DNA of 64,000 bases from positions 1 through 64,000 of the forward strand of contig WPIF01000012.1 in the NCBI GenBank assembly GCA_009773185.1, given 5' to 3'. Below, piece by piece: positions 10,112-18,552 of the stretch; positions within the stretch are counted from its first letter, which is position 1; each line of letters opens with the position of its first letter. Below the pieces are notes generated by a model. The model was not told where the DNA came from. It was given only the letters and a program-made list of their open reading frames with translations, and searched no databases. The DNA comes from Nitrospirota bacterium (lineage in GTDB: Bacteria > Nitrospirota > Thermodesulfovibrionia > Thermodesulfovibrionales > UBA1546). A program made the position numbers and the translations under genes.

Positions 10112-11212
10112 TTACCTTCTGTATTTTGAAAGTTCAGCCTTTAAGCTTGCAAGCTCTTCCTTTAGTTCCTTCATTTTGAGCTCCCTGTTAACAGCCATGT
10201 CATAAAATTTTTCAAGCTCTCTCACCTTTTCTTTGACCTCTTTTTCAGCCAGTTTGCGATAGGTAATATCTTCTACTAACCCTACGCCGCCTTTAATAGC
10301 GCCTTTATTGTCAAATAATGGGGCCGTGCGCATGGAAATCCAGATTTCGGCAGGGCTTGTGGTTGCGCGATAAAAGCCCTCGTATGCTCCGTCATCTCCT
10401 GCTAATGACACTCTGATGGCAGGGAGTACATTCTGGTCTTTCAGGGTTTTCATGTCCAGCCCGACTAGCTTCTCACGCGGGGACTGAAGAATTTCGGCAA
10501 AGCGGTCATTGCAATCAGTGAGGAGCAGATTGGTATCATAGTGGAACACCCCCAGCGGAGACTGCTGGAATAAGAGGCGATAGTGCTCCTCGCTCTCCTT
10601 CAGTGCCTCTTCAGCCTTTTTGCGCTCGGTTATGTCAGCCATAATCCCGTGTAGTTTCGAAGATTCGCCATTTTGTAAAAGCACAGAGACACTATCCCTT
10701 ATCCATTTTATGGACCCGTCAGACGCTATCATCCTGTATTCGAATTCATGGTCTTTCTTTCCTTTTGTCTGATTAATGCGGAAGGCAACTGCCTGCTCTC
10801 TATCTTCAGGGTGGATATGGCCCTGCCAGAAAAATGGTTCATTAAGCCACTGTTTAACAGGATAGCCGAGAAGTTGTTCCGCCTGTTTGCTCACAAAGGT
10901 AAACATGAAGGTCTTAACATCCACTTCCCATGCGATACCCTCAATTGAGTTAATGATTATTTCATATTTCTTTTGATATCCGGTTACTGTTTGCTGGAAC
11001 AGGATGGCAATAATTGTACTTATGACAGGCGCAAGAAATATCATGCCGTGCATGAGAATATCGGCAACGTGCGTCTCTGTAAGATGTTTTATCAGCCCTG
11101 CGACGTCCCTGTTGTGTTCTGTATAATCGTAATAGAGATATCCCAAAAGAAAGATATAACCCACGGGCGCAATTAAAAGAGCGGCAAGATATTTTTTTAT
11201 CCACTTCTGCAT
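10112..11212 (-). CDS. Membrane PAS-PAS protein without output domain
   Basis: Two membrane helices (about residues 8-30 and 52-72) enclose a short outer loop. A PAS/PAC pair (about 80-200, ending ITERKK) and a second PAS (205-320) follow, then a coiled-coil tail with ELEKFYDMAVNRELKMKELK. No kinase, GGDEF, EAL or HD domain is present. The tail is nearly the same as that of the upstream neighbour, which suggests that the two proteins dimerise with each other or share a partner. The gap to the upstream gene is 4 bp. Confidence 0.85.
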   Translation of the reverse strand: MQKWIKKYLAALLIAPVGYIFLLGYLYYDYTEHNRDVAGLIKHLTETHVADILMHGMIFLAPVISTIIAILFQQTVTGYQKKYEIIINSIEGIAWEVDVKTFMFTFVSKQAEQLLGYPVKQWLNEPFFWQGHIHPEDREQAVAFRINQTKGKKDHEFEYRMIASDGSIKWIRDSVSVLLQNGESSKLHGIMADITERKKAEEALKESEEHYRLLFQQSPLGVFHYDTNLLLTDCNDRFAEILQSPREKLVGLDMKTLKDQNVLPAIRVSLAGDDGAYEGFYRATTSPAEIWISMRTAPLFDNKGAIKGGVGLVEDITYRKLAEKEVKEKVRELEKFYDMAVNRELKMKELKEELASLKAELSKYRR

Positions 11213-11216
11213 CTTC

Positions 11217-13010
11217 TCAATTTCCCGTCTTATATAGGGAGAGATTTTCCCTCAGATCTTTTATCTCTTTCTTCATCTCTTTCATTTTTAGTTCTCTTCC
11301 GACAGCCATCTCATAAAATTTTTCAAGTTCCTTCACCCGTTTTTTCAGTTCCGCCTCTGAGTCAATGAGTTTTTGCTGGGAGTACTTCAGGGCTGTTATG
11401 TCGGTAGCTATAATCACTGAATAAAGGAAGAGGCTGTCAGGAACCATGACGGGCTGGTGGCTCAGGTAGAACCATCTGTCTGCAGCTGCTACCTCCATCC
11501 ATTCCGAAGACTCCTCTTTCTGTATTCTTTCTGCAAGATATCCGGCATCTTGTTCCCCCATAGGGAAGATGTCGGTAAACTTGCTGCCGGGTATTTCATT
11601 AATTGGTTTATCGGAAAATTCCGCAAAAACTTTATTGCACCTTACTATTCTAAAGTCTTTGTCTACCAGCACAATAAGCTCTGTGACATTGTCAAATGTT
11701 ATTTCCCATTCGGTCTTGGCTTTCGTGATATCTTTCAAAAACTGGTTTAATTTTTCTTCTGTCTTTTTGCGCTCGGTTATGTCCCTGACAACATGTATCA
11801 GGCCTATCAGATTGTTGTCGCTGTCGAATCTGGGGATGGCCCTTATCTCTATGAACATGTTCAGGTGGGGCTCAAATATTTCAAAGAGTGCAGATTTGCC
11901 TGTCTGAAGACACTGACAGCTCGGACAGCCTTCCGGAGGTTTCTCAGTGCCATGGTAGTATTTAAAGCATTTTGTATCAGCTGTTTTCTCGAGGAAAGGA
12001 AGCCCAAGCATTTTTTCAGCGGCCTTATTGGCGCGTATAATATTCCAGTCCTTATCATGCACTGTGACCATGTCAGTAATGCTGTTAAACGTATGTTCCC
12101 AATCCTGAGAAATCTGGAAAATTTTTTCCTCTATCTTTTTTCGTTCAGTGATATTGCTTACGATTCCGAATTCTCCTGTTACTTTCCCATTTTCAATCTG
12201 CGGCGCGCTCGTGAATTCGCCTGTCAGATATTCTCCTGATTTTGAAAGGATGCGCAGTTCATAAAGCGGCGGCGTCTCCCCATTCAGAATCTTTTGATAC
12301 ATTTTCATGGCAACGGATAAATCATCGGGGTGCACAATAGGCGCAAACGGCCTGTTAATCCATTCTTCACGCGGCCATCCGGTTATTGTTTCGAATGCAG
12401 GATTCAGCGATGTTATTAATCCGTTTTCAGTTGAAAGGCTGTATATGACAGCCGGCGAAGTTTCGATGAGGTTCCTGTAACGCGCTTCGCTGTTTTTTAA
12501 TGTCTCTTCTGCCTGTTTGCGCTCCTCAAGCATTTTTTCAAGTTCTTTGACCTTTTCTTCGAGTTTTACAGAAACTATATGGCTGTATCTCTTGAGATAT
12601 TCCTCATCTTTTATTGGTTTTGTCTTTTTGCTTTTTCCCTCTTCTCTTTTGCTCAGTATGTTATTGAGTTCTTCCCAGAATTTTTCAGGGCTTTTTGGTT
12701 TTACTATGAAACCGTCTGCGCCGGAGGAAAATGCGAGTCCGATTTCCTCTTCACCCGTATATGTGGAAGAGTAGAATACAAAGGGGATAGCGCTGAGGTT
12801 TTTGTCTGAGTTTGCTTCCCTGAGGAACTGAAAGCCGTCCATCTTTGGCATGAGGATATCAGAAATTATAAGGTCAGGCCTGTTGGCCTTTGTCTTTTCG
12901 AGGCCCTGAAGCCCGTCAGAAGCCTCAATAGCTTCATGCCCCTGCATTTCTATTATGAGCTTCAGGATATTCCTGGCATCAGGGTCATCGTCTGCAATTA
13001 GGATTTTCAT
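11217..13010 (-). CDS. Receiver plus three PAS domains, no output domain
   Basis: The receiver at residues 1-120 has D7, D8 and phospho-acceptor D51 (ISDILMPKMDGF). Three PAS domains follow at about 170-290, 300-420 and 430-550. The middle one has a Cys cluster (CFKYYHGTEKPPEGCPSCQC) like that of the HD-GYP protein two genes on. The protein ends in the coiled tail ELEKFYEMAVGRELKMKEMK. No catalytic output is visible, so it may be an adaptor passing receiver phosphorylation to the downstream PAS and HD-GYP proteins. It is the first gene of the cluster; an AT-rich TATAAATAATATAG-like stretch lies just upstream. Confidence 0.87.
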   Translation of the reverse strand: MKILIADDDPDARNILKLIIEMQGHEAIEASDGLQGLEKTKANRPDLIISDILMPKMDGFQFLREANSDKNLSAIPFVFYSSTYTGEEEIGLAFSSGADGFIVKPKSPEKFWEELNNILSKREEGKSKKTKPIKDEEYLKRYSHIVSVKLEEKVKELEKMLEERKQAEETLKNSEARYRNLIETSPAVIYSLSTENGLITSLNPAFETITGWPREEWINRPFAPIVHPDDLSVAMKMYQKILNGETPPLYELRILSKSGEYLTGEFTSAPQIENGKVTGEFGIVSNITERKKIEEKIFQISQDWEHTFNSITDMVTVHDKDWNIIRANKAAEKMLGLPFLEKTADTKCFKYYHGTEKPPEGCPSCQCLQTGKSALFEIFEPHLNMFIEIRAIPRFDSDNNLIGLIHVVRDITERKKTEEKLNQFLKDITKAKTEWEITFDNVTELIVLVDKDFRIVRCNKVFAEFSDKPINEIPGSKFTDIFPMGEQDAGYLAERIQKEESSEWMEVAAADRWFYLSHQPVMVPDSLFLYSVIIATDITALKYSQQKLIDSEAELKKRVKELEKFYEMAVGRELKMKEMKKEIKDLRENLSLYKTGN

Positions 13011-13233
13011 TCTATATTATTTATATCGGCTGTATTGTCTAAGGTTTTAATTTAAATGGATAATATGCCTCGATACCCATAATCTTATCAGACTTTAAGC
13101 AGGTGTCAAGTTTTTCTGTGCTATTGCCATAAATAAGGATAAATGGCAGAATAAGGAAAAATTAAGGAGGGCAAAGTTAAGGCCGAAGCAGAGCGAGGCT
13201 AACCCTTAACCTCAACCTGAGCCTGTTTTAAAT
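13011..13233. other. Divergent intergenic region before coaX
   Basis: About 220 bp between two divergent units. The distal half is A/T rich and can hold the promoter for the PAS genes. Near coaX lies a low-complexity stretch of degenerate TTAAGG/CCTTAACCT units (about 13164-13225), some of them inverted, similar in style to the other short repeat tracts of this genome. No gene is seen. Confidence 0.5.
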
Positions 13234-13995
13234 ATGAACCTTATTGCTATAGATATTGGTAATTCCTCAATAAGCATGGGCTTTTTTACTGAGGCAGGCC
13301 TTGTTATCCAAAAAATGGACACCCGGCCCTTAAAGCCTTCTTCAGAGTATGCCGCACTTATTAAAGGGTTTATAAAAGAAAAAAATATAGACAAAATATA
13401 TGAAGGGGTTATAATATCTTCTGTGGTGCCGGGGCATACAGAGGCCCTTGAAGCCGCAGGTAAAATTCTGTGCAGAAAAGAGCCTCTTATACTGGCGCAT
13501 AAGTTAAATACAGGCATTGATTTTCAGATAAATGAGCCTGAGAAACTCGGGGCTGACAGGATAGCAGCCTCTGCCGGAGCATGTAATCTTTTTGGCGCTC
13601 CTGTTGCAGTTGCAGATTTCGGGACGGCAACTACACTCAATTTTATCGGCAGCGGAAATGTATATAAGGGGGGCGCTATAATGCCGGGCATTGGGCTTAT
13701 GGAGAAGGCTCTTTTTAAAGAGGCTGCTCAACTGCCTGACATCGAGCTTTCCATGCCTTTAACGCCATTGGGAAAAGATACAACGGGGAACATACTTTCT
13801 GGTATTATATACGGGACAGCAGGCGCTGTGGACAGGATTATAGCAGAGGTTGAAGGGATGGGAGGAGAGAGATTCAAGGTAGTTATAACAGGCGGTAACG
13901 CTGAACTTGTTGCGCCATTTCTTAAGAGGGGCGATTATATTGAGCCGTTTCTTGTTTTAAAAGGGCTGAAGTATATATATGGAAGGAATTCTTAA
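13234..13995 (+). CDS. coaX: Type III pantothenate kinase CoaX
   Basis: Phosphorylates pantothenate in the first step of coenzyme A synthesis. It has the ASKHA-fold phosphate loop DIGNSSISMGFF at residues 6-17, a central VADFGTATTLNFI segment, the GGAIMPGIGL motif, and a late GNAELV. Length of 253 aa fits the family. Its stop TAA shares one base with the galT ATG (TAATG), so a long operon starts here. Confidence 0.95.
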   Translation: MNLIAIDIGNSSISMGFFTEAGLVIQKMDTRPLKPSSEYAALIKGFIKEKNIDKIYEGVIISSVVPGHTEALEAAGKILCRKEPLILAHKLNTGIDFQINEPEKLGADRIAASAGACNLFGAPVAVADFGTATTLNFIGSGNVYKGGAIMPGIGLMEKALFKEAAQLPDIELSMPLTPLGKDTTGNILSGIIYGTAGAVDRIIAEVEGMGGERFKVVITGGNAELVAPFLKRGDYIEPFLVLKGLKYIYGRNS

Positions 13996-15002
13996 TGCAC
14001 GAGCTTAGAAAAGACCCTCTGCTTAACAGATGGGTTGCTGTCATGTCTGATTCAAAAGCGCCTGAAGAATACCATCTGCCTGATGATATAAAAGAATCCA
14101 GCTGCAGGTTATGTTCAGGCAGGGAGTCTGAAACTCCTTCCGAGATAGCTGCAATCAGGGCAAACGGCTCGAAGCCCAATGAACCGGGATGGCAGGTAAG
14201 GGTAATCCCCAGTTCCAATCCTATTCTCCAGATAGAGGGAGAACTCGGCAGAAAAGGTATCGGCATGTATGACAAGATGAACAGCATTGGCGCAAATGAA
14301 ATCTTCATAGAGACTCCCGAGCATAATAAAAGGCCCGAGGATATGGGGTTTGAACAGGTGGTTAAGATAGTCACTATTTACAAGGAAAGGATAGCTGACC
14401 TTGAAAGAGATTCAAGAATGAGGTATATATTGATATATAAGAACTCAGGCAAGGAGGCAGGGGCTATTTATTCCCATCCGCATTCCCAGATTATTGCAAC
14501 GCCGATTATCCCGAAGCGCGTTAAGGAAGAACTTGACGGCGCAAAGCAGTATTATTCATTCAAGGAGCGGTGTATATTCTGTGACATAATGAGGGAGGAA
14601 TTGCGGTACGGGCAAAGAGTAGTCTTCGAGACAAAAAATTTTATTGCCTTCTGCCCTTATGCGCAGAGGTTTTCATTCGAATTCTGGATAATGCCCAAGA
14701 GGCATTCCTGTGCGTTCCAGGACATATCCCCGGACGAAACAGAGGACTTTGGACTGATACTCTCTTCATTGATGAAGAGGCTTGGTACGATACTGAAAAA
14801 TCCCCCGTATAATTATATTATTCACACAGCGCCCAACAGGATACCGCGGCGTAATCACTGGCATACCCTTGGAGAAGATTTCCACTGGCATATGGAGGTC
14901 ATGCCGAGACTTACGAGGGTGAGCGGATTCGAGTGGGGCTCAGGCTTTTATGTGGTAACAACATCCCCTGAGGATGCAGCAAAATATTTAAGGGAGGCTT
15001 AA
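13995..15002 (+). CDS. galT: Galactose-1-phosphate uridylyltransferase-like protein GalT
   Basis: HIT-superfamily nucleotidyltransferase that exchanges UMP between UDP-glucose and galactose-1-phosphate. N-terminal HELRKDPLLNRWV is typical. CRLC near residue 40 and HIHTAP/HWHME in the C-terminal half supply metal ligands. The active-site motif is HPHSQ near residue 160, where the second His is the nucleotide acceptor. A further CIFC pair begins the C-terminal half. In anaerobes this family often acts on other sugar-1-phosphates, so the substrate is uncertain. The next gene follows after 1 bp. Confidence 0.88.
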   Translation: MHELRKDPLLNRWVAVMSDSKAPEEYHLPDDIKESSCRLCSGRESETPSEIAAIRANGSKPNEPGWQVRVIPSSNPILQIEGELGRKGIGMYDKMNSIGANEIFIETPEHNKRPEDMGFEQVVKIVTIYKERIADLERDSRMRYILIYKNSGKEAGAIYSHPHSQIIATPIIPKRVKEELDGAKQYYSFKERCIFCDIMREELRYGQRVVFETKNFIAFCPYAQRFSFEFWIMPKRHSCAFQDISPDETEDFGLILSSLMKRLGTILKNPPYNYIIHTAPNRIPRRNHWHTLGEDFHWHMEVMPRLTRVSGFEWGSGFYVVTTSPEDAAKYLREA

Positions 15003-15003
15003 T

Positions 15004-15462
15004 ATGGAAATTAAAAGGATTCTTTTCCCGACAGATTTTTCAGAAGGCTCAGACAATGCCCTGCCGTATGCCGCTGATATGGCTAAACACTATGGCGCAA
15101 AGCTGTATGTCCTTCACGTTATGCATGATATAGCGCAGGCCACCGGCTGGTATGTGCCTCATATATCAATGGACGAACTGTACAAGGATATAGAGAAAAA
15201 CGCCAAAAAAGAGATAGAGAAATACGGCGTTGAGGAACTCAGAGGATTTAAGGATATTGACCGGACCGTTATAAAGGGCATCCCATACGATGAAATCATA
15301 AAATTTGCCAAAGAAAACAAGATAGACCTTATAGTAATAGGCACGCATGGCAGAAAAGGGCTTGACAGGGTTATCTTCGGCAGTACGGCAGAGCGTGTAG
15401 TAAGGGATGCGCCATGTCCGGTGCTTAGCGTGAGGCTTCCGGGGCATAAGATGAAAAAATGA
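15004..15462 (+). CDS. Universal stress protein (UspA family)
   Basis: A single Usp domain of 152 aa with Rossmann-like fold. The start MEIKRILFPTDFSEGSDNAL is standard. The ATP-binding signature GTHGRKGLDRVIFGSTAERV near residues 114-133 matches G-2X-G-9X-G-S/T, so it probably binds ATP. Role in stress survival is family knowledge. It lies between galT and the JAMM gene, overlapping the latter by 4 bp. Confidence 0.94.
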   Translation: MEIKRILFPTDFSEGSDNALPYAADMAKHYGAKLYVLHVMHDIAQATGWYVPHISMDELYKDIEKNAKKEIEKYGVEELRGFKDIDRTVIKGIPYDEIIKFAKENKIDLIVIGTHGRKGLDRVIFGSTAERVVRDAPCPVLSVRLPGHKMKK

Positions 15463-15965
15463 GAGTCTACTTATCTGAAAATGCATTTATAGATCTTTTG
15501 CTGAGTTCGGCTGAAGTTTATAAAAGGGAGAGCCTTGGCTTTCTTCTTGGCTACAGGCCTGAAGACAGATTTATAATTGAACATGCCTTCAGTTTTCAGA
15601 CAGCAAGGAGAAAACACAAAGGGGTTGTATTTCAGCACAAGAACCATAAGAAGATCGAGCCTATACTCGAGAAATTTGACAGGCTTCAGATAATAGGAGA
15701 TTTTCATTCACACACACAGTTCGGCGTAACAAAGGGATTGCCTATCCCGAGCGATGAGGATGTCAGCGAGATGAGAGAAGGCCATATATATTTAATCATT
15801 GCTATAAATAACAATGAAAAAACCCTCAACTGGAATGAAAACAGGGACGGCACTATATCAGGTTCTGTCGGAGATTTTTTCTTCAAAATAGCAGCATATT
15901 ATCTCAATGGTTCTTCCGGCATAAAGAGGGCCAGAATCCACTGTCCGTTCCCGCCTGCATTCTAA
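15459..15965 (+). CDS. JAB1/MPN (JAMM) metalloprotease-like protein
   Basis: Looks like a stand-alone JAMM-domain protein. The first half has the catalytic-type Glu in ESLGFLLG (residues 23-30). The metal site reads GDFHSHTQ, and the Ser and Asp ligands lie in PSDED. The distance from the second His to Ser is 12 residues instead of the canonical 7, so there is a short insertion. Bacterial JAMM proteins cleave isopeptide or C-terminal peptide bonds of ubiquitin-like or sulfur-carrier proteins, but no such substrate is encoded nearby. Start overlaps the usp stop (ATGA). Confidence 0.75.
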   Translation: MRVYLSENAFIDLLLSSAEVYKRESLGFLLGYRPEDRFIIEHAFSFQTARRKHKGVVFQHKNHKKIEPILEKFDRLQIIGDFHSHTQFGVTKGLPIPSDEDVSEMREGHIYLIIAINNNEKTLNWNENRDGTISGSVGDFFFKIAAYYLNGSSGIKRARIHCPFPPAF

Positions 15966-16001
15966 AAAGGTGTTTGGGATTAGGAGTTGGGGATTGGTTC
16001 A

Positions 16002-16802
16002 TTGACAATAAAAAGATTTATATCTTATTCAATAGTAATACACCTGCTTGCGATGTCTTTTCTTTTTATCCGGCCTTCCAGACAGGAACGGCAAGGCTCG
16101 CCTTTTTTTGCAAGGCTTGTTACGCCGGGTGAAATAGCAGAGACCGGGAGTTTTGTGCCGCCTCCCGTGACAGCGCCGCTGCCCCGGGATATCGAGACTC
16201 ACAAGCCGGAAGTTATGGATGAGAAGCCAGTGAAATCTCAAATCTCAAATCAAAAGCCCCAGGTCAGTATTCCGCAGGATGGCGGTTCCCTGATTCCGCA
16301 AATTATGAAGGGGCAGGCGCCAGGGAGCGGGGGGGAGCCTGTAAAAGACGGGCAGCTCAAAATACCGCCGGGGACCGGCGGCTTCTCATTTCCTCTTAAA
16401 AGAGAGAATCTTTTTGACAGAGCGGTGATATCAGAATCAGCGCAAAAGCAGGAAGACAAAACAGCGAAAAGCACTATTACGTTTGATGCAAAGGAATTTA
16501 AATATTATGGCTACATGAGGAGGCTGAGGGAAAAGATCGAGGGCATATGGCAATATCCTGCTGATGCGGCGATGCGGGGGATTTATGGAGACCTCTATAT
16601 AAATTTTACAATTAAAAAGAACGGCGCCCTCGGCAGCGTGGATCTCGTCAGGACATCAGGATACAGGAGCCTCGATGAGGCGGCAATAAAGGCCCTCAAG
16701 GAAGCTGCCCCTTACTGGCCGCTGCCTGAAGAATGGAAAGAAGAGGCGCTGACTATTAAAGGCCACTTCATATATTCTTTGCAGGGGACGTACATAAGGT
16801 AA
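16002..16802 (+). CDS. TonB-like energy transducer
   Basis: One N-terminal membrane helix (YSIVIHLLAMSFLFI), a Pro/Lys-rich periplasmic linker and a C-terminal TonB domain (about the last 95 aa, from YYGYMRRLREKIEGIWQYP with the GDLYINFTIKKNG and SGYRSLDEAAIKAL blocks). It would link the inner-membrane proton motive force to outer-membrane receptors. No ATG starts the membrane helix. TTG codons at 15987 and 16002 are the options, and I prefer 16002 because AGGAG (15982-15986) then sits upstream rather than adjacent. No exbB or exbD is nearby. Confidence 0.82.
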   Translation: MTIKRFISYSIVIHLLAMSFLFIRPSRQERQGSPFFARLVTPGEIAETGSFVPPPVTAPLPRDIETHKPEVMDEKPVKSQISNQKPQVSIPQDGGSLIPQIMKGQAPGSGGEPVKDGQLKIPPGTGGFSFPLKRENLFDRAVISESAQKQEDKTAKSTITFDAKEFKYYGYMRRLREKIEGIWQYPADAAMRGIYGDLYINFTIKKNGALGSVDLVRTSGYRSLDEAAIKALKEAAPYWPLPEEWKEEALTIKGHFIYSLQGTYIR

Positions 16803-16825
16803 AATCTATTGCCTCAGGCTTTTGT

Positions 16826-16831
16826 TATAAT
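16826..16831 (+). promoter_or_regulatory. TATAAT box 5 nt before the DUF3553 start
   Basis: A perfect -10 hexamer ends 5 nt before the ATG at 16837, and there is no Shine-Dalgarno site. The transcript would start at or next to the start codon. Confidence 0.5.
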
Positions 16832-16836
16832 TAATA

Positions 16837-17052
16837 ATGAAGCCGAGGATATACCTGAAGGTCGGTGACAGGGTGAAACATCTGAGATACAATGTATGGG
16901 GATGCGGCAAGGTTGTTGAAGAAAAGCATTCATCTCTTGAAGGCGGTTTTTGTCTTGTCAGGGTCTTGTTTGACGACGGAATAGAGAGGTCGTTTATAAA
17001 TGACATGGATAATGAGGCCTGCTGTTATTATGCAGGAGTAAGGATAATTTAA
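16837..17052 (+). CDS. DUF3553-like small protein
   Basis: 71-aa protein with an SH3-like pattern: LKVGDRVKHLRYNVWGCGKV followed by LVRVLFDDGIERSF. This matches the DUF3553 type of short domain, also seen at the C-terminal end of some helicases. Its function is unknown. It stands alone after the TonB-like gene with its own -10 box and no visible ribosome site. Confidence 0.7.
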   Translation: MKPRIYLKVGDRVKHLRYNVWGCGKVVEEKHSSLEGGFCLVRVLFDDGIERSFINDMDNEACCYYAGVRII

Positions 17053-17096
17053 TGGGCGACAGACAGGGCATAATATTTTTGCAAAATTTAAGCACT

Positions 17097-17251
17097 ACAG
17101 GCCCTCGCTTGCTACGATATTTTTCGACAGTTCTAAGCTTTTTACGCTACAGCCTCGGAACTCACCCTTCGGGTTCGGACAGTCGAGGCTGTGGCCGCTG
17201 CAATTCGCTAAGAACTATTACCGAAAAATCTCTGATGCCGCTCAAGCCTGT
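17097..17251. repeat. Long palindromic element upstream of rsmA
   Basis: A 155-bp imperfect palindrome. The outer arms are ACAGGC/GCCTGT. The middle arms are ATTTTTCG-ACAGTTCTAAGC against GCTAAGAACT-attacc-GAAAAAT. The inner arm is a perfect ACAGCCTCG (17149-17157) / CGAGGCTGT (17184-17192), capped by a C(TTCG)G tetraloop sequence. No gene is credible here. It could be a MITE-like element or a structured leader RNA of rsmA. Confidence 0.65.
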
Positions 17252-17273
17252 CCTGGTTATGCTCGGATAATCC

Positions 17274-18062
17274 ATGCAGGGGAAATTGCTTAGAACCAAA
17301 AAATATTTAGGCCAGAATTTTCTTTATGACCCGTCAATACTCGGAAAGATTGTGCAGGCTGCTAATCTTTCATCTGAAGATACAGTTGTTGAGATAGGCC
17401 CTGGTCCCGGCAGGCTGACAATGCTGCTTGCAGCAGCGGCAAAGAGGGTTATAGGGATAGAACTGGACAGGGCCCTCTATGAAAGACTTAAGGCAGAGCT
17501 GGCCGGATATGAAAATATTGAGCTTATATATGGAGACGCCCTTGAGTATCCTTATAATGACCTTCCCGAATTCAGGGTAGTTGCGAATATTCCTTATTAC
17601 ATCACAACCCCGATAATCTTCAGGCTGATTGAGAGCGGTAAAAATCTTAAGACGATGATGCTTACGGTACAGAAGGAAGTAGCTGAGAGGATTGTTGCTG
17701 TGCCTGACACAAAAGACTACGGAGTGCTTTCAATAATGGTTCAGTATTATGCGGTCCCATCTCTTAAATTCATAATACCGCGCGGCGCTTTCAGGCCTGT
17801 GCCGAAAGTGGACTCTGCTGCCTTGTATATAGAGATGCTTGAATCTCCATCAGTAAAGGTGAAGGATGAGAAACTTTTCTTCAGGCTGGTAAAGACAGCT
17901 TTTACACAGAGAAGAAAGACCCTTGCAAATGCCATTAAGACATTGGCGGATGATGTAAAAAGAAAGATTATCCTGGCCGGAATTGATCCGCAGAGAAGGC
18001 CCGGCACTCTCAGCATAGAGGAATTTGCAAGACTGGCTGATGTGCTACATGAAGACATTTGA
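17274..18062 (+). CDS. rsmA: 16S rRNA dimethyladenosine transferase RsmA (KsgA)
   Basis: Dimethylates two adjacent adenines in helix 45 of 16S rRNA using S-adenosylmethionine. KKYLGQNFLYD is the family N-terminus. The SAM site is VVEIGPGPGRLT (about residues 38-49). The catalytic motif is ANIPYYITTP near residue 103. The C-terminal part FRPVPKVDSA is conserved. Length 262 aa is typical. The archease gene overlaps its last 14 bp. Confidence 0.96.
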   Translation: MQGKLLRTKKYLGQNFLYDPSILGKIVQAANLSSEDTVVEIGPGPGRLTMLLAAAAKRVIGIELDRALYERLKAELAGYENIELIYGDALEYPYNDLPEFRVVANIPYYITTPIIFRLIESGKNLKTMMLTVQKEVAERIVAVPDTKDYGVLSIMVQYYAVPSLKFIIPRGAFRPVPKVDSAALYIEMLESPSVKVKDEKLFFRLVKTAFTQRRKTLANAIKTLADDVKRKIILAGIDPQRRPGTLSIEEFARLADVLHEDI

Positions 18063-18474
18063 AGTTATAGACATATCGGGCGATGTGGGGATAAGGGCTT
18101 TTGGCAAGAACATTGAAGAGGCTTTTACTAATGCGGCCATCGGGATGTACAGCCTTATTACTAATATTGAGGGTATCAGAGAGTCGCGGAAAATAATAAT
18201 TGAAACTCAGAGTGATTCATTGGAAGGGTTGCTTGTAAGTTACCTCAGTGAGCTGATATTTCAGTTCGATGCCTACGGGTTTATCGGTAAAGGCATAGAC
18301 ATAAACATTTTCAGGCTTGAACCTTCGCCTTTTTTAAAGGCAACAGTGCGGGGGGAGGAATTCAACCCTGAAAAACATGAGCGAAAGTTATTAATTAAGG
18401 CAGCAACATATCATAAAGTAAGGATAGAAAAGGTCAGCGATATTTGGGAGATAGATGTTATCTTTGATATCTGA
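18049..18474 (+). CDS. Archease, RtcB activator
   Basis: Archease speeds guanylylation and turnover of the RNA ligase RtcB. The protein (141 aa from 18049) starts MKTFEVIDISGDVGIRAFG, where the Asp belongs to the metal site. It has the YLSELIFQFD helix and a C-terminal HERKLLIKAATYH-KVRI stretch usual for the family. The start at 18049 is chosen over an upstream in-frame codon at 18025 because the family begins at this Met. rtcB follows 78 bp downstream, matching the known pairing. Confidence 0.93.
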   Translation: MKTFEVIDISGDVGIRAFGKNIEEAFTNAAIGMYSLITNIEGIRESRKIIIETQSDSLEGLLVSYLSELIFQFDAYGFIGKGIDINIFRLEPSPFLKATVRGEEFNPEKHERKLLIKAATYHKVRIEKVSDIWEIDVIFDI

Positions 18475-18487
18475 TAGGATTTTACTA

Positions 18488-18520
18488 CAGCTGTCAGCTT
18501 TCAGCCCTCAGCTATCAGCT
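18488..18520. repeat. TATCAGCT-type short repeat tract
   Basis: Degenerate CAGCTNTCAGC units fill the gap between archease and rtcB. Same family as 2382-2413 and 48185-48216. Confidence 0.75.
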
Positions 18521-18552
18521 AAGAATTAAGACGCGATTAAGAAGAGGTAAGA

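Noticed and set aside
15987-16001. TTG at 15987 as start of the TonB-like gene
   Set aside because: AGGAG would touch the start codon; the TTG at 16002 gives workable spacing. The first codons at 15987 also come from a low-complexity GGGATT tract.
17052-17270. Open frame of 72 codons before rsmA
   Set aside because: It coincides with the long palindrome, has no family resemblance and no ribosome site.
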